A stretch of 64,000 bases of DNA from NCBI GenBank assembly GCA_910588845.1, contig CAJURU010000013.1, positions 1 through 64,000 on the forward strand. Direction: 5' to 3'. The translations under genes were made by a program, and so were the position numbers. The first letter of the stretch is position 1. Each line of letters opens with the position of its first letter. Shown here in pieces: positions 1 to 7,810 of this stretch. The stretch comes from an uncultured Lachnospiraceae bacterium. GTDB taxonomy: Bacteria; Bacillota; Clostridia; Lachnospirales; Lachnospiraceae. The notes under the pieces were generated by a model. That model did not search any database, had not been told where the DNA came from, and was given only the letters and a program-made list of their open reading frames with translations.

Positions 1-14
1 CGAACCACTTAATA

Positions 15-533
15 TCATTCTTCGTTCCCATCAGTCGAATTTTCAGCACGTTTCTTCTCCATTTCTGCAAGGATTTCCTCAACAGACCGCTGTTTCTGGC
101 AGTATTCCGGGTAACGGAGCTTGATGCCCTGCCAGAAGTACATTGCATAGCCGCAGCAGAAAATATCGCTTACGGAATATCCCCTGCACTCGCCTATCTG
201 CTCGTCCTTGCGCTTATAATCATCAACACTTGGCGTTCCGTCCGTGTAAAGGTTAAAGGCAAGCCTTACCACCCGGACACTGCCGCTTGTCTGCCAGCCC
301 TGATGCAGACACTCTGTTTTGATGTACCCGGACTTAATATCATAAATCTGGCTGAAATGATTCCTTGTATCCTCTGATATACCAAGAATGTAAATCAAAG
401 CCTTGTGATAGCAGTCCTGATGCCTTGCCTGTTCCAATTTCTCATAATAAAACTTCTCATGTTCCTCGTTTGCAAAAACCATGTGTGTGTTGTTGGCGCT
501 CTGCGCCCCTGCTCTTAACGCTGTGTTGTTCAT
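15..533 (-). CDS. DUF6075 family protein
   Basis: A 172-aa soluble protein of unknown function. It matches the DUF6075 pattern as I know it: a DCYHKA block at residues 40-45, a WQTSG block at 80-84 and a KLRYPEY block at 138-144. The family is common in accessory and conjugative elements of Clostridia. The start is well supported, with AAAGGAGG about 8 nt upstream of the ATG. It is separated from ppdK by a truncated ORF and two hairpins, so it probably belongs to an accessory segment that continues left of the window. No catalytic motif is evident, and the mobile-element link is an inference from family distribution and context. Confidence 0.75.
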   Translation of the reverse strand: MNNTALRAGAQSANNTHMVFANEEHEKFYYEKLEQARHQDCYHKALIYILGISEDTRNHFSQIYDIKSGYIKTECLHQGWQTSGSVRVVRLAFNLYTDGTPSVDDYKRKDEQIGECRGYSVSDIFCCGYAMYFWQGIKLRYPEYCQKQRSVEEILAEMEKKRAENSTDGNEE

Positions 534-570
534 GTGTGAACCTCCTTTGATTATTTTGTTTGTGTATATA

Positions 571-607
571 AAAAGGACTCTATCCTTTGTTTGGGATAGA
601 ATCCTTT
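571..607 (-). terminator. Hairpin in the leader of the DUF6075 gene
   Basis: Two 14-nt arms (572-585 and 594-607) pair with a single G-U wobble when read on the minus strand, with an 8-nt loop, followed by a short U-run. It looks like an intrinsic terminator or attenuator but lies only about 40 nt before the start of the DUF6075 gene. Confidence 0.5.
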
Positions 608-618
608 GAAAAAACCAC

Positions 619-654
619 GAAAAAAGGGGAAAACTCTCAAATGAATTTTCCCCT
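619..654 (-). terminator. Rho-independent terminator downstream of ppdK
   Basis: On the minus strand AGGGGAAAA pairs with TTTTCCCCT (646-654 with 625-633) across a 12-nt loop and is followed by six U, then a second U-run. It lies 3' of ppdK and of the short ORF ending at 660, so it should end ppdK transcription. Confidence 0.75.
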
Positions 655-659
655 AATCG

Positions 660-776
660 TTAAAGATAGATTTTACAAACGAAATCCTCAAAGCGGTTCG
701 CCTTTGTGTACTCTGGACGATGTGCCATGAAATCATTCACATCAGCTCTGGTTATCAGATACTCCGTAAAGTACAT
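660..776 (-). pseudogene. Truncated ORF fragment next to ppdK
   Basis: A 38-codon open frame starting at an ATG 12 nt after the ppdK stop. Its product reads MYFTEYLITRADVNDF... and ends ...FEDFVCKIYL. The composition is protein-like and unlike a random frame, and the frame stays open upstream into ppdK, where it is only a shadow. There is no good ribosome-binding site. I read it as the 3' tail of a gene whose front was lost when accessory DNA joined the ppdK locus. I do not recognise the family. A genuine small protein is the alternative. Confidence 0.35.
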
Positions 777-787
777 ATATTTGTAAT

Positions 788-3421
788 CTACTTTCCTACA
801 TTGTTTATCGCCGCCTGCGCAGCCGCGAGGCGCGCAATTGGTACACGGAATGGAGAACAAGAAACGTAATCCAATCCAATCTTATGGCAGAACTCCACGG
901 AAGAGGGATCTCCGCCGTGCTCGCCACAAATACCAACATGAAGCGCTGGATTTACCGGCTTACCTAACTTGATTGCTGTCTCCATCAGTTTGCCCACGCC
1001 CGTCTGGTCAAGCTTTGCAAAAGGATCATTCTCAAAAATCTTAGCATCATAATATGCATTTAAGAACTTGCCTGCATCGTCACGTGAGAAGCCAAAAGTC
1101 ATCTGTGTCAAGTCGTTCGTACCGAAGCAGAAGAAATCGGCTTCCTTAGCAATCTCATCCGCTGTCAAAGCAGCTCTCGGAATCTCAATCATCGTACCCA
1201 CTTCATACTCTAAATCTACGCCTGCTGCGGCAATCTCTGCGTCAGCAGTCTCAACAACAACTTTCTTCACAAATTTTAACTCTTTGATATCGCCAATCAA
1301 CGGAATCATAATTTCCGGCTTGAGCGCCCAATCCGCATGTGCTTTCTTAACATTTATTGCTGCGCGGATAACTGCGCTTGTCTGCATTTTAGCAATCTCG
1401 GGATAAGTAACGGCAAGACGGCATCCACGATGTCCCATCATCGGATTGAACTCATGCAGAGAATCAATCAGAGCTTTGATATCCTCTACAGATTTCCCCT
1501 GGGCATCTGCCAATTTCTTGATATCCGCCTCCTCTGTAGGAACAAACTCATGCAATGGCGGGTCAAGGAAACGGATGGTAACCGGGTTACCCTCTAAAGC
1601 TTCATACAATTTCTCGAAATCACTCTGCTGATAAGGAAGGATTTTTGCCAATGCTTCTTCTCGTTCTTCCACGGTATCTGCACAAATCATCTCACGGAAT
1701 GCCGCGATTCTGTCTTCCTCAAAGAACATATGCTCTGTACGGCAAAGACCAATACCCTCTGCTCCTAACTCACGCGCTTTCTTCGCGTCCGCCGGCGTAT
1801 CTGCATTGGTACGAACCTTCAATGTCCTGAATTTGTCAGCCCAGCCCATAATTCTTCCAAATTCGCCAGCGATAGTTGCGTCAACAGTGGGGATTAAGCC
1901 ATCATAAATATTACCTGTCGTACCGTCAATGGAAATTGGGTCTCCTTCATGATATTCTTTGCCGGCCAGCGTAAATTTCTTATTGGCTTCGTCCATGTTA
2001 ATATCACCACAGCCAGATACGCAGCAAGCTCCCATACCACGGGCAACAACAGCTGCATGGCTAGTCATGCCGCCGCGTACAGTCAAGATTCCCTGGGCGG
2101 CCTTCATACCGGTAATATCCTCTGGTGAGGTCTCAAGACGAACCAATACGACCTTCTCGCCTCTTTCTGCCCATGCTACAGCATCGTCTGCTGTAAATAC
2201 AACCTTACCGCAAGCTGCTCCCGGAGATGCACCAAGCCCCTTTCCTGCCGGAGTAGCTGCTTTCAGTGCTTCCGCGTCAAACTGCGGATGCAACAAGGTG
2301 TCTAAGTTACGGGGCTCAATCATAGCAACTGCTTCTTCCTCGCTTCTCATACCCTCGTCTACCAAATCACAGGCGATTTTGAGCGCTGCCTGTGCGGTTC
2401 TCTTACCGTTACGTGTCTGCAACATATAAAGCTTCTCATGCTCAACGGTAAACTCCATATCCTGCATATCTCTATAATGGTTCTCAAGGGTCTCGCATAC
2501 CTCTTTGAACTGTTTAAACGCCTCCGGGAATTTCTCTTCCATCTGTGCAATCGGCATTGGGGTACGCACACCTGCAACCACGTCCTCGCCCTGTGCGTTA
2601 GTCAGGAACTCACCCATCAATTTACGCTCGCCGGTAGCCGGATCGCGTGTGAAAGCAACTCCTGTTCCGCAGTCATCGCCCATATTACCAAATGCCATAC
2701 TCTGTACGTTTACCGCAGTACCCCAGGAATACGGGATATCGTTGTCGCGGCGGTATACATTGGCACGAGGGTTGTCCCAGGAACGGAATACTGCTTTCAC
2801 GGCTCCCATCAACTGTTCCTTAGGATCGTCCGGGAAGTCCTCGCCAATCTTCTCTTTATATTCAGCCTTAAACTGCGATGCCAGCTCTTTCAGATCGTCT
2901 GCCGTAAGATCTACGTCCTGGGTAACGCCCCTGTCTGCTTTCATCTTGTCAATCAGCTCTTCAAAATATTTCTTGCCTACTTCCATAACTACATCGGAAT
3001 ACATCTGGATAAATCTCCGGTAGCAGTCCCATGCCCAACGCGGATTTCCGGATTTCTCAGCAATTACATTTACTACAGTCTCATTGAGACCTAAATTCAA
3101 GATGGTGTCCATCATACCAGGCATGGAAGCTCTTGCACCGGAACGAACAGATACCAAAAGCGGATTCTCATGATCTCCGAATTTCTTACCTGTAATCTCT
3201 TCCATCTTCCCAATGTACTCATTGATCTGTCCCTGGATTTCCTCGTTAATCTGACGTCCATCCTCATAATACTGAGTACAAGCCTCTGTCGTAATTGTGA
3301 AGCCCTGTGGTACCGGAAGACCTAAACTGGTCATTTCAGCAAGATTCGCGCCTTTGCCTCCAAGAAGTTCACGCATGCTCGCATTTCCTTCTTTGAAGAG
3401 ATAAACCCATTTGTTTGCCAT
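788..3421 (-). CDS. ppdK: Pyruvate, phosphate dikinase
   Basis: Interconverts pyruvate + ATP + Pi and PEP + AMP + PPi in the cytosol, often the glycolytic or anaplerotic PEP/pyruvate step in anaerobic Clostridia. The 877-aa length is typical. The N-terminal nucleotide-binding domain contains GGKGANLAEM (21-30). The swivelling phosphohistidine domain has GGMTSHAA, with the catalytic His at 455, the same number as in the Clostridium symbiosum enzyme. The C-terminal PEP/pyruvate TIM barrel ends with GICGEHGGDP carrying the catalytic Cys. The ATG at 3421 was chosen over an upstream in-frame start because AGGAGG lies 7 nt before it and homologues begin MANKWVY. It has its own promoter near 3485-3512. 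Confidence 0.97.
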   Translation of the reverse strand: MANKWVYLFKEGNASMRELLGGKGANLAEMTSLGLPVPQGFTITTEACTQYYEDGRQINEEIQGQINEYIGKMEEITGKKFGDHENPLLVSVRSGARASMPGMMDTILNLGLNETVVNVIAEKSGNPRWAWDCYRRFIQMYSDVVMEVGKKYFEELIDKMKADRGVTQDVDLTADDLKELASQFKAEYKEKIGEDFPDDPKEQLMGAVKAVFRSWDNPRANVYRRDNDIPYSWGTAVNVQSMAFGNMGDDCGTGVAFTRDPATGERKLMGEFLTNAQGEDVVAGVRTPMPIAQMEEKFPEAFKQFKEVCETLENHYRDMQDMEFTVEHEKLYMLQTRNGKRTAQAALKIACDLVDEGMRSEEEAVAMIEPRNLDTLLHPQFDAEALKAATPAGKGLGASPGAACGKVVFTADDAVAWAERGEKVVLVRLETSPEDITGMKAAQGILTVRGGMTSHAAVVARGMGACCVSGCGDINMDEANKKFTLAGKEYHEGDPISIDGTTGNIYDGLIPTVDATIAGEFGRIMGWADKFRTLKVRTNADTPADAKKARELGAEGIGLCRTEHMFFEEDRIAAFREMICADTVEEREEALAKILPYQQSDFEKLYEALEGNPVTIRFLDPPLHEFVPTEEADIKKLADAQGKSVEDIKALIDSLHEFNPMMGHRGCRLAVTYPEIAKMQTSAVIRAAINVKKAHADWALKPEIMIPLIGDIKELKFVKKVVVETADAEIAAAGVDLEYEVGTMIEIPRAALTADEIAKEADFFCFGTNDLTQMTFGFSRDDAGKFLNAYYDAKIFENDPFAKLDQTGVGKLMETAIKLGKPVNPALHVGICGEHGGDPSSVEFCHKIGLDYVSCSPFRVPIARLAAAQAAINNVGK

Positions 3422-3484
3422 TTGAATTCCTCCTATACAACTTTTCATAATTAATGTTCCCTGTCTGCCTAAGCACACACACTC

Positions 3485-3512
3485 ATTGTAACACACTTTT
3501 GCCGCTTGGCAA
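3485..3512 (-). promoter_or_regulatory. ppdK promoter
   Basis: TTGCCA (3512-3507), 16-bp spacer, TACAAT (3490-3485), about 65 nt upstream of the ppdK ATG. It is a good sigma-A match. Confidence 0.65.
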
Positions 3513-3622
3513 TATGTTTTTCCATTTTTTTCTATAAAAACCTGTTACTGTTCACAGATTTAATAATTCTCTGCCAAAAGCACTTGTGGCACTTGCGAGA
3601 CAGCAGCCTGGCGCCGCCATTA

Positions 3623-5020
3623 TTAGAACTCAAACTTATCCGCAAAATACGCGTCCAAATCCTCAATCTTAATGCGCTCCTGCTCCATACTGTCACGGTC
3701 ACGCACTGTCACCGCACCGTCATCCTCCGACTCGAAATCATATGTAACACAGAACGGCGTGCCGATCTCATCCTGCCTGCGATAACGTTTACCGATATTA
3801 CCTCTATCGTCGAATTCACAATTATATTTCTTGGACAGCTGCGCATAAATTTTCTCAGCGCCCTCGTTCAGCTTCTTGGAAAGTGGCAAAACACCAATCT
3901 TCACCGGCGCCAATGCCGGATGGAAATGCAGCACGGTACGCATATCCGGCTTCTCTTCAGTACCAATATTTTCCTCGTCGTAAGCAGCGCATAAGAAAGC
4001 AAGCACTACGCGGTCAGCGCCCAACGACGGCTCAATCACATAAGGAATATATTTTTCCTTCTTCTCATCGTCAAAGTAACTCATATCCTGCCCGGACGTA
4101 TTCTGATGCTGTGTCAGGTCATAATCCGTACGGTCTGCGATTCCCCACAGTTCTCCCCAGCCAAAGGGGAATAAAAATTCAAAGTCTGTGGTCGCCTTGC
4201 TGTAAAATGCCAGCTCTGCCGGATCATGGTCGCGTAAACGCAGTTCTTCTTCTTTCATGCCAAGGCTCAACAGCCAATCGCGGCAGAAGCCTCTCCAATA
4301 CTGGAACCACTCCAAATCTGTGCCAGGCGCGCAGAAAAATTCCAGCTCCATCTGCTCAAACTCTCTGGTACGGAATGTAAAATTGCCAGGCGTAATTTCG
4401 TTGCGGAAAGACTTTCCAATCTGGCAAATACCGAAAGGCACTTTCTTACGGGAAGTCCTCTGCACGTTCTTAAAATTCACAAAAATACCCTGTGCCGTCT
4501 CCGGACGCAGATATACGGTATTCTTCGCATCCTCTGTCACTCCCTGAAACGTCTTGAACATTAAGTTAAATTGGCGGATATCGGTAAAATTATGTTTCCC
4601 GCATGTAGGACAGGGAATCTGGTGCTCCTCAATAAACTTCACCATTTCCTCCTGGCTCCATCCGTCCACGGAAGACTCCAGCTCAATCCCCTTGTCCTCT
4701 GCAAAATCTTCAATAATTTTGTCCGCGCGAAAACGCTCATGGCATTCTTTACAATCCATCAACGGATCAGAAAAGCCGCCTAAATGACCGGAAGCCACCC
4801 ATGTCTGAGGATTCATAAGAATCGCACAATCCACGCCTACATTATAGGGATTCTCCATGACAAATTTCTGCCACCAAGCCTTCTTCACATTATTTTTCAG
4901 CTCTACACCAAGATTCCCATAATCCCAGGTGTTCGCAAGTCCGCCATAAATCTCGGAACCCGGATAAACAAATCCTCTTGCCTTTGCCAGTGCTACAATT
5001 TTTTCCATTGTCTTTTCCAT
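3623..5020 (-). CDS. glyS: Glycyl-tRNA synthetase, single-chain alpha2 type
   Basis: Charges tRNA-Gly with glycine using ATP. It is a 465-aa class II enzyme of the homodimeric type, unlike the alpha2beta2 GlyQ/GlyS enzyme of Bacillus. Visible features are class II motif 2 (FRNEITPGNFTFRTREFEQ), the GELWGIADRTDYDL segment and motif 3 (EPSLGADR). Two CxxC pairs (CKEC and CPTC) in the N-terminal half suggest a zinc site. The ATG at 5020 has AGAGG upstream; the in-frame start at 5044 lacks one. A TTGATA/TATAAT promoter lies just upstream and there is no room for a T-box leader, so glycine-dependent T-box control is not seen here. Confidence 0.96.
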   Translation of the reverse strand: MEKTMEKIVALAKARGFVYPGSEIYGGLANTWDYGNLGVELKNNVKKAWWQKFVMENPYNVGVDCAILMNPQTWVASGHLGGFSDPLMDCKECHERFRADKIIEDFAEDKGIELESSVDGWSQEEMVKFIEEHQIPCPTCGKHNFTDIRQFNLMFKTFQGVTEDAKNTVYLRPETAQGIFVNFKNVQRTSRKKVPFGICQIGKSFRNEITPGNFTFRTREFEQMELEFFCAPGTDLEWFQYWRGFCRDWLLSLGMKEEELRLRDHDPAELAFYSKATTDFEFLFPFGWGELWGIADRTDYDLTQHQNTSGQDMSYFDDEKKEKYIPYVIEPSLGADRVVLAFLCAAYDEENIGTEEKPDMRTVLHFHPALAPVKIGVLPLSKKLNEGAEKIYAQLSKKYNCEFDDRGNIGKRYRRQDEIGTPFCVTYDFESEDDGAVTVRDRDSMEQERIKIEDLDAYFADKFEF

Positions 5021-5059
5021 TACGCTACCTCTCTCTTTCTGCAATCCGCATTTCCACGG

Positions 5060-5087
5060 ATTATATACAGCATTTGACTTATATCAA
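5060..5087 (-). promoter_or_regulatory. glyS promoter
   Basis: TTGATA (5087-5082), 16-bp spacer, TATAAT (5065-5060), about 40 nt before the glyS ATG. The leader is too short for a T-box. Confidence 0.65.
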
Positions 5088-5118
5088 CACCTTACGCATC
5101 TAACCGAATCTACTCTCA

Positions 5119-5739
5119 TTATTTATACACAATATATACTAACGTCATCTCTGAACCATCTTTGGCCTCTTGGGGAACTTCAATTGCTACGGTGTCCTTG
5201 GACTTAATTGTCGTATAATCAGAAGAAATATACTGAACGGTGCCATCCACCTTCACATCTATCTTCTCACTGAGAATAACTACTTTGCAGTCACTGTCCA
5301 TAACCGTAGTATTTTCAATGCTTCCAGCGGCTTTGCCATCCTTAATCTCAGTAAACTCTGTATTGAAATTGAAGCCAGCAGCCAAAGCCTGTGGCACGGT
5401 ACCGGAAAACAACGTTACTTCGTTGAAATCCTGGTAACTCTCACAGTCCTCATATTTCATGTAAAGCTTTGCCACCTTGTCTTCTACGGTAAACTCCTCA
5501 ATCCCCACGCTTTTTTTCCCGTGTTCCTCCTGATATGCCTGAACCCTCTCTTCTATGTATTTCCTGAGTTCCTCCGCATCATAATATTCTTTGTCAAATT
5601 CAGAAATAGCTGCGCAGATTACCTTTCCTTTTTTCTGCACATACACCGTATCACGGTCTGCTGTCAAAGAATTTCCGCACGCACTTAGTAATCCGGTCAT
5701 CAACAGACAAATCAGACTAACTGAAATTACTTTTTTCAT
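5119..5739 (-). CDS. Putative membrane lipoprotein
   Basis: A 206-aa exported lipoprotein. It has a classic type II signal: basic MKK, a hydrophobic stretch and the lipobox LLSAC with the lipidated Cys at 21. The mature part is hydrophilic, alpha/beta in character, with an EELRKYIEERV helix near 57-67 and no recognised catalytic motif. It is probably anchored on the outer face of the membrane. It has a strong promoter of its own (TTGCAA-17-TATAAT) and a perfect AGGAGG site, so it is transcribed independently of recO. I do not recognise a named family. Confidence 0.8.
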   Translation of the reverse strand: MKKVISVSLICLLMTGLLSACGNSLTADRDTVYVQKKGKVICAAISEFDKEYYDAEELRKYIEERVQAYQEEHGKKSVGIEEFTVEDKVAKLYMKYEDCESYQDFNEVTLFSGTVPQALAAGFNFNTEFTEIKDGKAAGSIENTTVMDSDCKVVILSEKIDVKVDGTVQYISSDYTTIKSKDTVAIEVPQEAKDGSEMTLVYIVYK

Positions 5740-5777
5740 ATGCCAACCTCCTCAAAATCTTAACGTAAACCTCACAT

Positions 5778-5806
5778 ATTATACCCTTTTCCGAGATTTA
5801 TTGCAA
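5778..5806 (-). promoter_or_regulatory. Promoter of the lipoprotein gene
   Basis: TTGCAA (5806-5801), 17-bp spacer, TATAAT (5783-5778), about 40 nt upstream of the ATG at 5739. Confidence 0.7.
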
Positions 5807-5825
5807 CCGTTGATTTTTATTCCTT

Positions 5826-6593
5826 TCACAAGCAGAACCTAGATGCAAACCCTTCGTTTTCTCCCAGCACCCGCAGCGAATGAAATTCTTTCTCTATGTA
5901 AAATTGCATATATTCATCCATAATCTGTGCAAGCTCCTTTAGCACCTGGCCGGAAACTTTAAAGGTATAGAGCTTTTCTAATTTAGCAGTTATAATGTAT
6001 TGCAGCGTATAGAGCGTTGATTTTCCAAGCTCCCGCGCCTGCGCTGCCTGCCCCGCGCATTCTTCACAGAGCGTCCCCCCGCTTTTTACATGAAAATACC
6101 TCAGCTCCTTTTCTTTGCCGCATTTCAGACATGTAAACACATTAGGATATTCCCCATTTACAACCATCGCTTTCAGTTCAAAAATACGACGCACGAGGCG
6201 GTTATCCAGGCTGGGACTTTCCAATGCCCGCAGCGATTGGTAGAGGAGTTTCAGCATATGTACCGCATCCAGGTTCTCCCTGGCATAATAGTCGGCAATT
6301 TCCATAAAATAAAAGCCGTAATAGGCTCCCTCTACATCTGCGGCAAGCTCCCGAAAATAATTGGAAATATCGGCTTTCACAACCGTATAGGAACTCCGCC
6401 CTTCAAACGCTTCAAATTTTCCGAAAGAAAAAGGATTGCTTGCTGCGATGAGCTGGCTGTTGGGCCTGCGCGCGCCGCGCGCAAATGCAGAAACCTTGCC
6501 TCTTTCTTTCGTCAGAAGCACTATTCTCTTGTCATATTCCCCTACCGGGACCGCTGAAAGCACCATGCCCGTCAGCACTATGGTCTGCGCCAT
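5826..6593 (-). CDS. recO: DNA repair protein RecO
   Basis: Recombination mediator that anneals single strands and, with RecR, loads RecA at gaps (RecFOR pathway). The 255-aa length is typical. The N-terminal OB fold starts TIVLTGMVLS...YDKRIVLLT, and a C-terminal helical domain contains a zinc site with Cys155, Cys158, Cys176 and Cys179. It lies downstream of era and a YqzL-like gene, the usual Firmicutes arrangement. The ATG at 6593 has GAGAGGAT just upstream. Its first 62 nt overlap the 3' end of the YqzL-like frame, which suggests translational coupling. Confidence 0.95.
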   Translation of the reverse strand: MAQTIVLTGMVLSAVPVGEYDKRIVLLTKERGKVSAFARGARRPNSQLIAASNPFSFGKFEAFEGRSSYTVVKADISNYFRELAADVEGAYYGFYFMEIADYYARENLDAVHMLKLLYQSLRALESPSLDNRLVRRIFELKAMVVNGEYPNVFTCLKCGKEKELRYFHVKSGGTLCEECAGQAAQARELGKSTLYTLQYIITAKLEKLYTFKVSGQVLKELAQIMDEYMQFYIEKEFHSLRVLGENEGFASRFCL

Positions 6594-6747
6594 ATCCTCT
6601 CACACTCCTGCCTGTGGAATTTCTGCCCGCCAGCATGGCGCCCGTGGCATCTCCGTAAATTCCCTCCGCCTCCTGATGGCTCTTATAGTTTAAGTAATCC
6701 TGAATACTACCCGTGCTTGCAAATCTCTTCCATTCCTGCTCAATCAT
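6532..6747 (-). CDS. YqzL-like small protein
   Basis: A 71-aa frame between era and recO. Its first 25 residues (EWKRFASTGSIQDYLNYK) match the short W..F..TG.i..YL.yK pattern of YqzL, which sits between era and recO in Bacillus. The function is unknown. The ATG at 6747 has AGGGGG about 8 nt upstream and is preferred to an in-frame start at 6774. The C-terminal half is Gly/Arg-rich and runs 62 nt into recO, so this tail may be an unselected extension after a lost stop. Expression is likely coupled to recO. Confidence 0.6.
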   Translation of the reverse strand: MIEQEWKRFASTGSIQDYLNYKSHQEAEGIYGDATGAMLAGRNSTGRSVRGYGADHSADGHGAFSGPGRGI

Positions 6748-6891
6748 GTGGCGTCCCCCTGTTCTTCTGTTCATCTCTATTAGGGTGTCCTGTCCACATT
6801 CCCTTATACTAGCAAAAATCTGGTAGTTTATCAGTATGACGCCTAAACCGCCATATCTACAACGTAGAAGTTCTGAATAAATACTTAAATC

Positions 6892-7800
6892 TTATTGATT
6901 ATCTTCCCGATAGCCGAAATTTTTTAGCAGAAAGTCACTGTCACGCCAGTCCTTCTTAACTTTTACCCACAGCTTCAAGTTGACCTTACAATCCAAAAGC
7001 CGTTCAATCTCAAAACGGGCATTCGTGCCGATCTTTTTTAACATACTGCCGCCCTTGCCGATAATAATTCCTTTGTGGGAAGCTCTCTCACAGACAATGG
7101 TAGCATCTATATCCGTGATGCCTCCTTTGCTGCGCTCCTTCATTCGTTCAATTGTAACTGCGATGCCATGGGGAATTTCTTCTTCCAAAACATGCAATGA
7201 TTTCTCACGAATAATCTCAGCCACGATTTGCCGTTCCGGCTGGTCTGTAACGGTCTCTTCGTCATAAAACATCGGGCCGTAGGGCAGATATTTGAATATC
7301 AAGTCTGGCAAAATCTCTGTATTTTCTCCGCGCAGCGCAGAGAGCGGCACGACTTCCGCAAAATCATACTCTTTGCGGTAAGTATCTATATAAGAGAGCA
7401 CATCCTCCCTCTTCACGGTGTCAGTCTTGTTAATAATCAGGATTACCGGCGTCTTGACGCGCGCAAGTTTTTCTAAAATATGACGCTCGCCTGCGCCGAT
7501 GAAATTACTCGGCTCCACCAGCCACAAAATAACGTCCACCTCCTGCAACGTGCGCTCCGCCACATTGACCATATATTCTCCCAGCTTATTCTTGGCTTTG
7601 TGAATGCCCGGCGTATCCAGAAAGACAATCTGTCCTTTCTGTTCATCGGTATACACAGTCTGAATGCGGTTCCGGGTAGTCTGCGGCTTCTTAGAAGTAA
7701 TGGCTATCTTCTGTCCGATCAAACGATTCATCAGCGTAGACTTCCCCACATTCGGCCTGCCAATCAATGTGACAAAGCCTGATTTTAAATTTGCCTCCAT
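6892..7800 (-). CDS. era: GTPase Era
   Basis: Essential GTPase that binds the 3' end of 16S rRNA and helps 30S subunit maturation. The 302-aa length is typical. The G1 loop GRPNVGKS is at residues 14-21, followed by G3 DTPG, G4 NKTD and G5 SAL. The C-terminal KH RNA-binding domain carries GKGGSMLKKIG. The ATG at 7800 has AAAGGAG 6 nt upstream; the longer frame from 7875 would start inside the preceding peptidase gene. The start is only 10 nt after that gene's stop, so the two are probably co-transcribed. Confidence 0.97.
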   Translation of the reverse strand: MEANLKSGFVTLIGRPNVGKSTLMNRLIGQKIAITSKKPQTTRNRIQTVYTDEQKGQIVFLDTPGIHKAKNKLGEYMVNVAERTLQEVDVILWLVEPSNFIGAGERHILEKLARVKTPVILIINKTDTVKREDVLSYIDTYRKEYDFAEVVPLSALRGENTEILPDLIFKYLPYGPMFYDEETVTDQPERQIVAEIIREKSLHVLEEEIPHGIAVTIERMKERSKGGITDIDATIVCERASHKGIIIGKGGSMLKKIGTNARFEIERLLDCKVNLKLWVKVKKDWRDSDFLLKNFGYREDNQ

Positions 7801-7810
7801 AGTTTCTCCT

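Noticed and set aside
777..860. Upstream extension of the short ORF ending at 660
   Set aside because: This part lies inside the ppdK reading frame and reads as Cys/Pro-rich noise; only the part after the ppdK stop looks protein-like.
2438..3094. A 218-codon open frame on the plus strand
   Set aside because: It lies entirely antisense to ppdK, has no ribosome-binding site and encodes no recognisable domain.
5021..5118. T-box riboswitch for glyS
   Set aside because: The leader is under 100 nt, the promoter is at 5060-5087, and no T-box sequence or terminator stem was seen.
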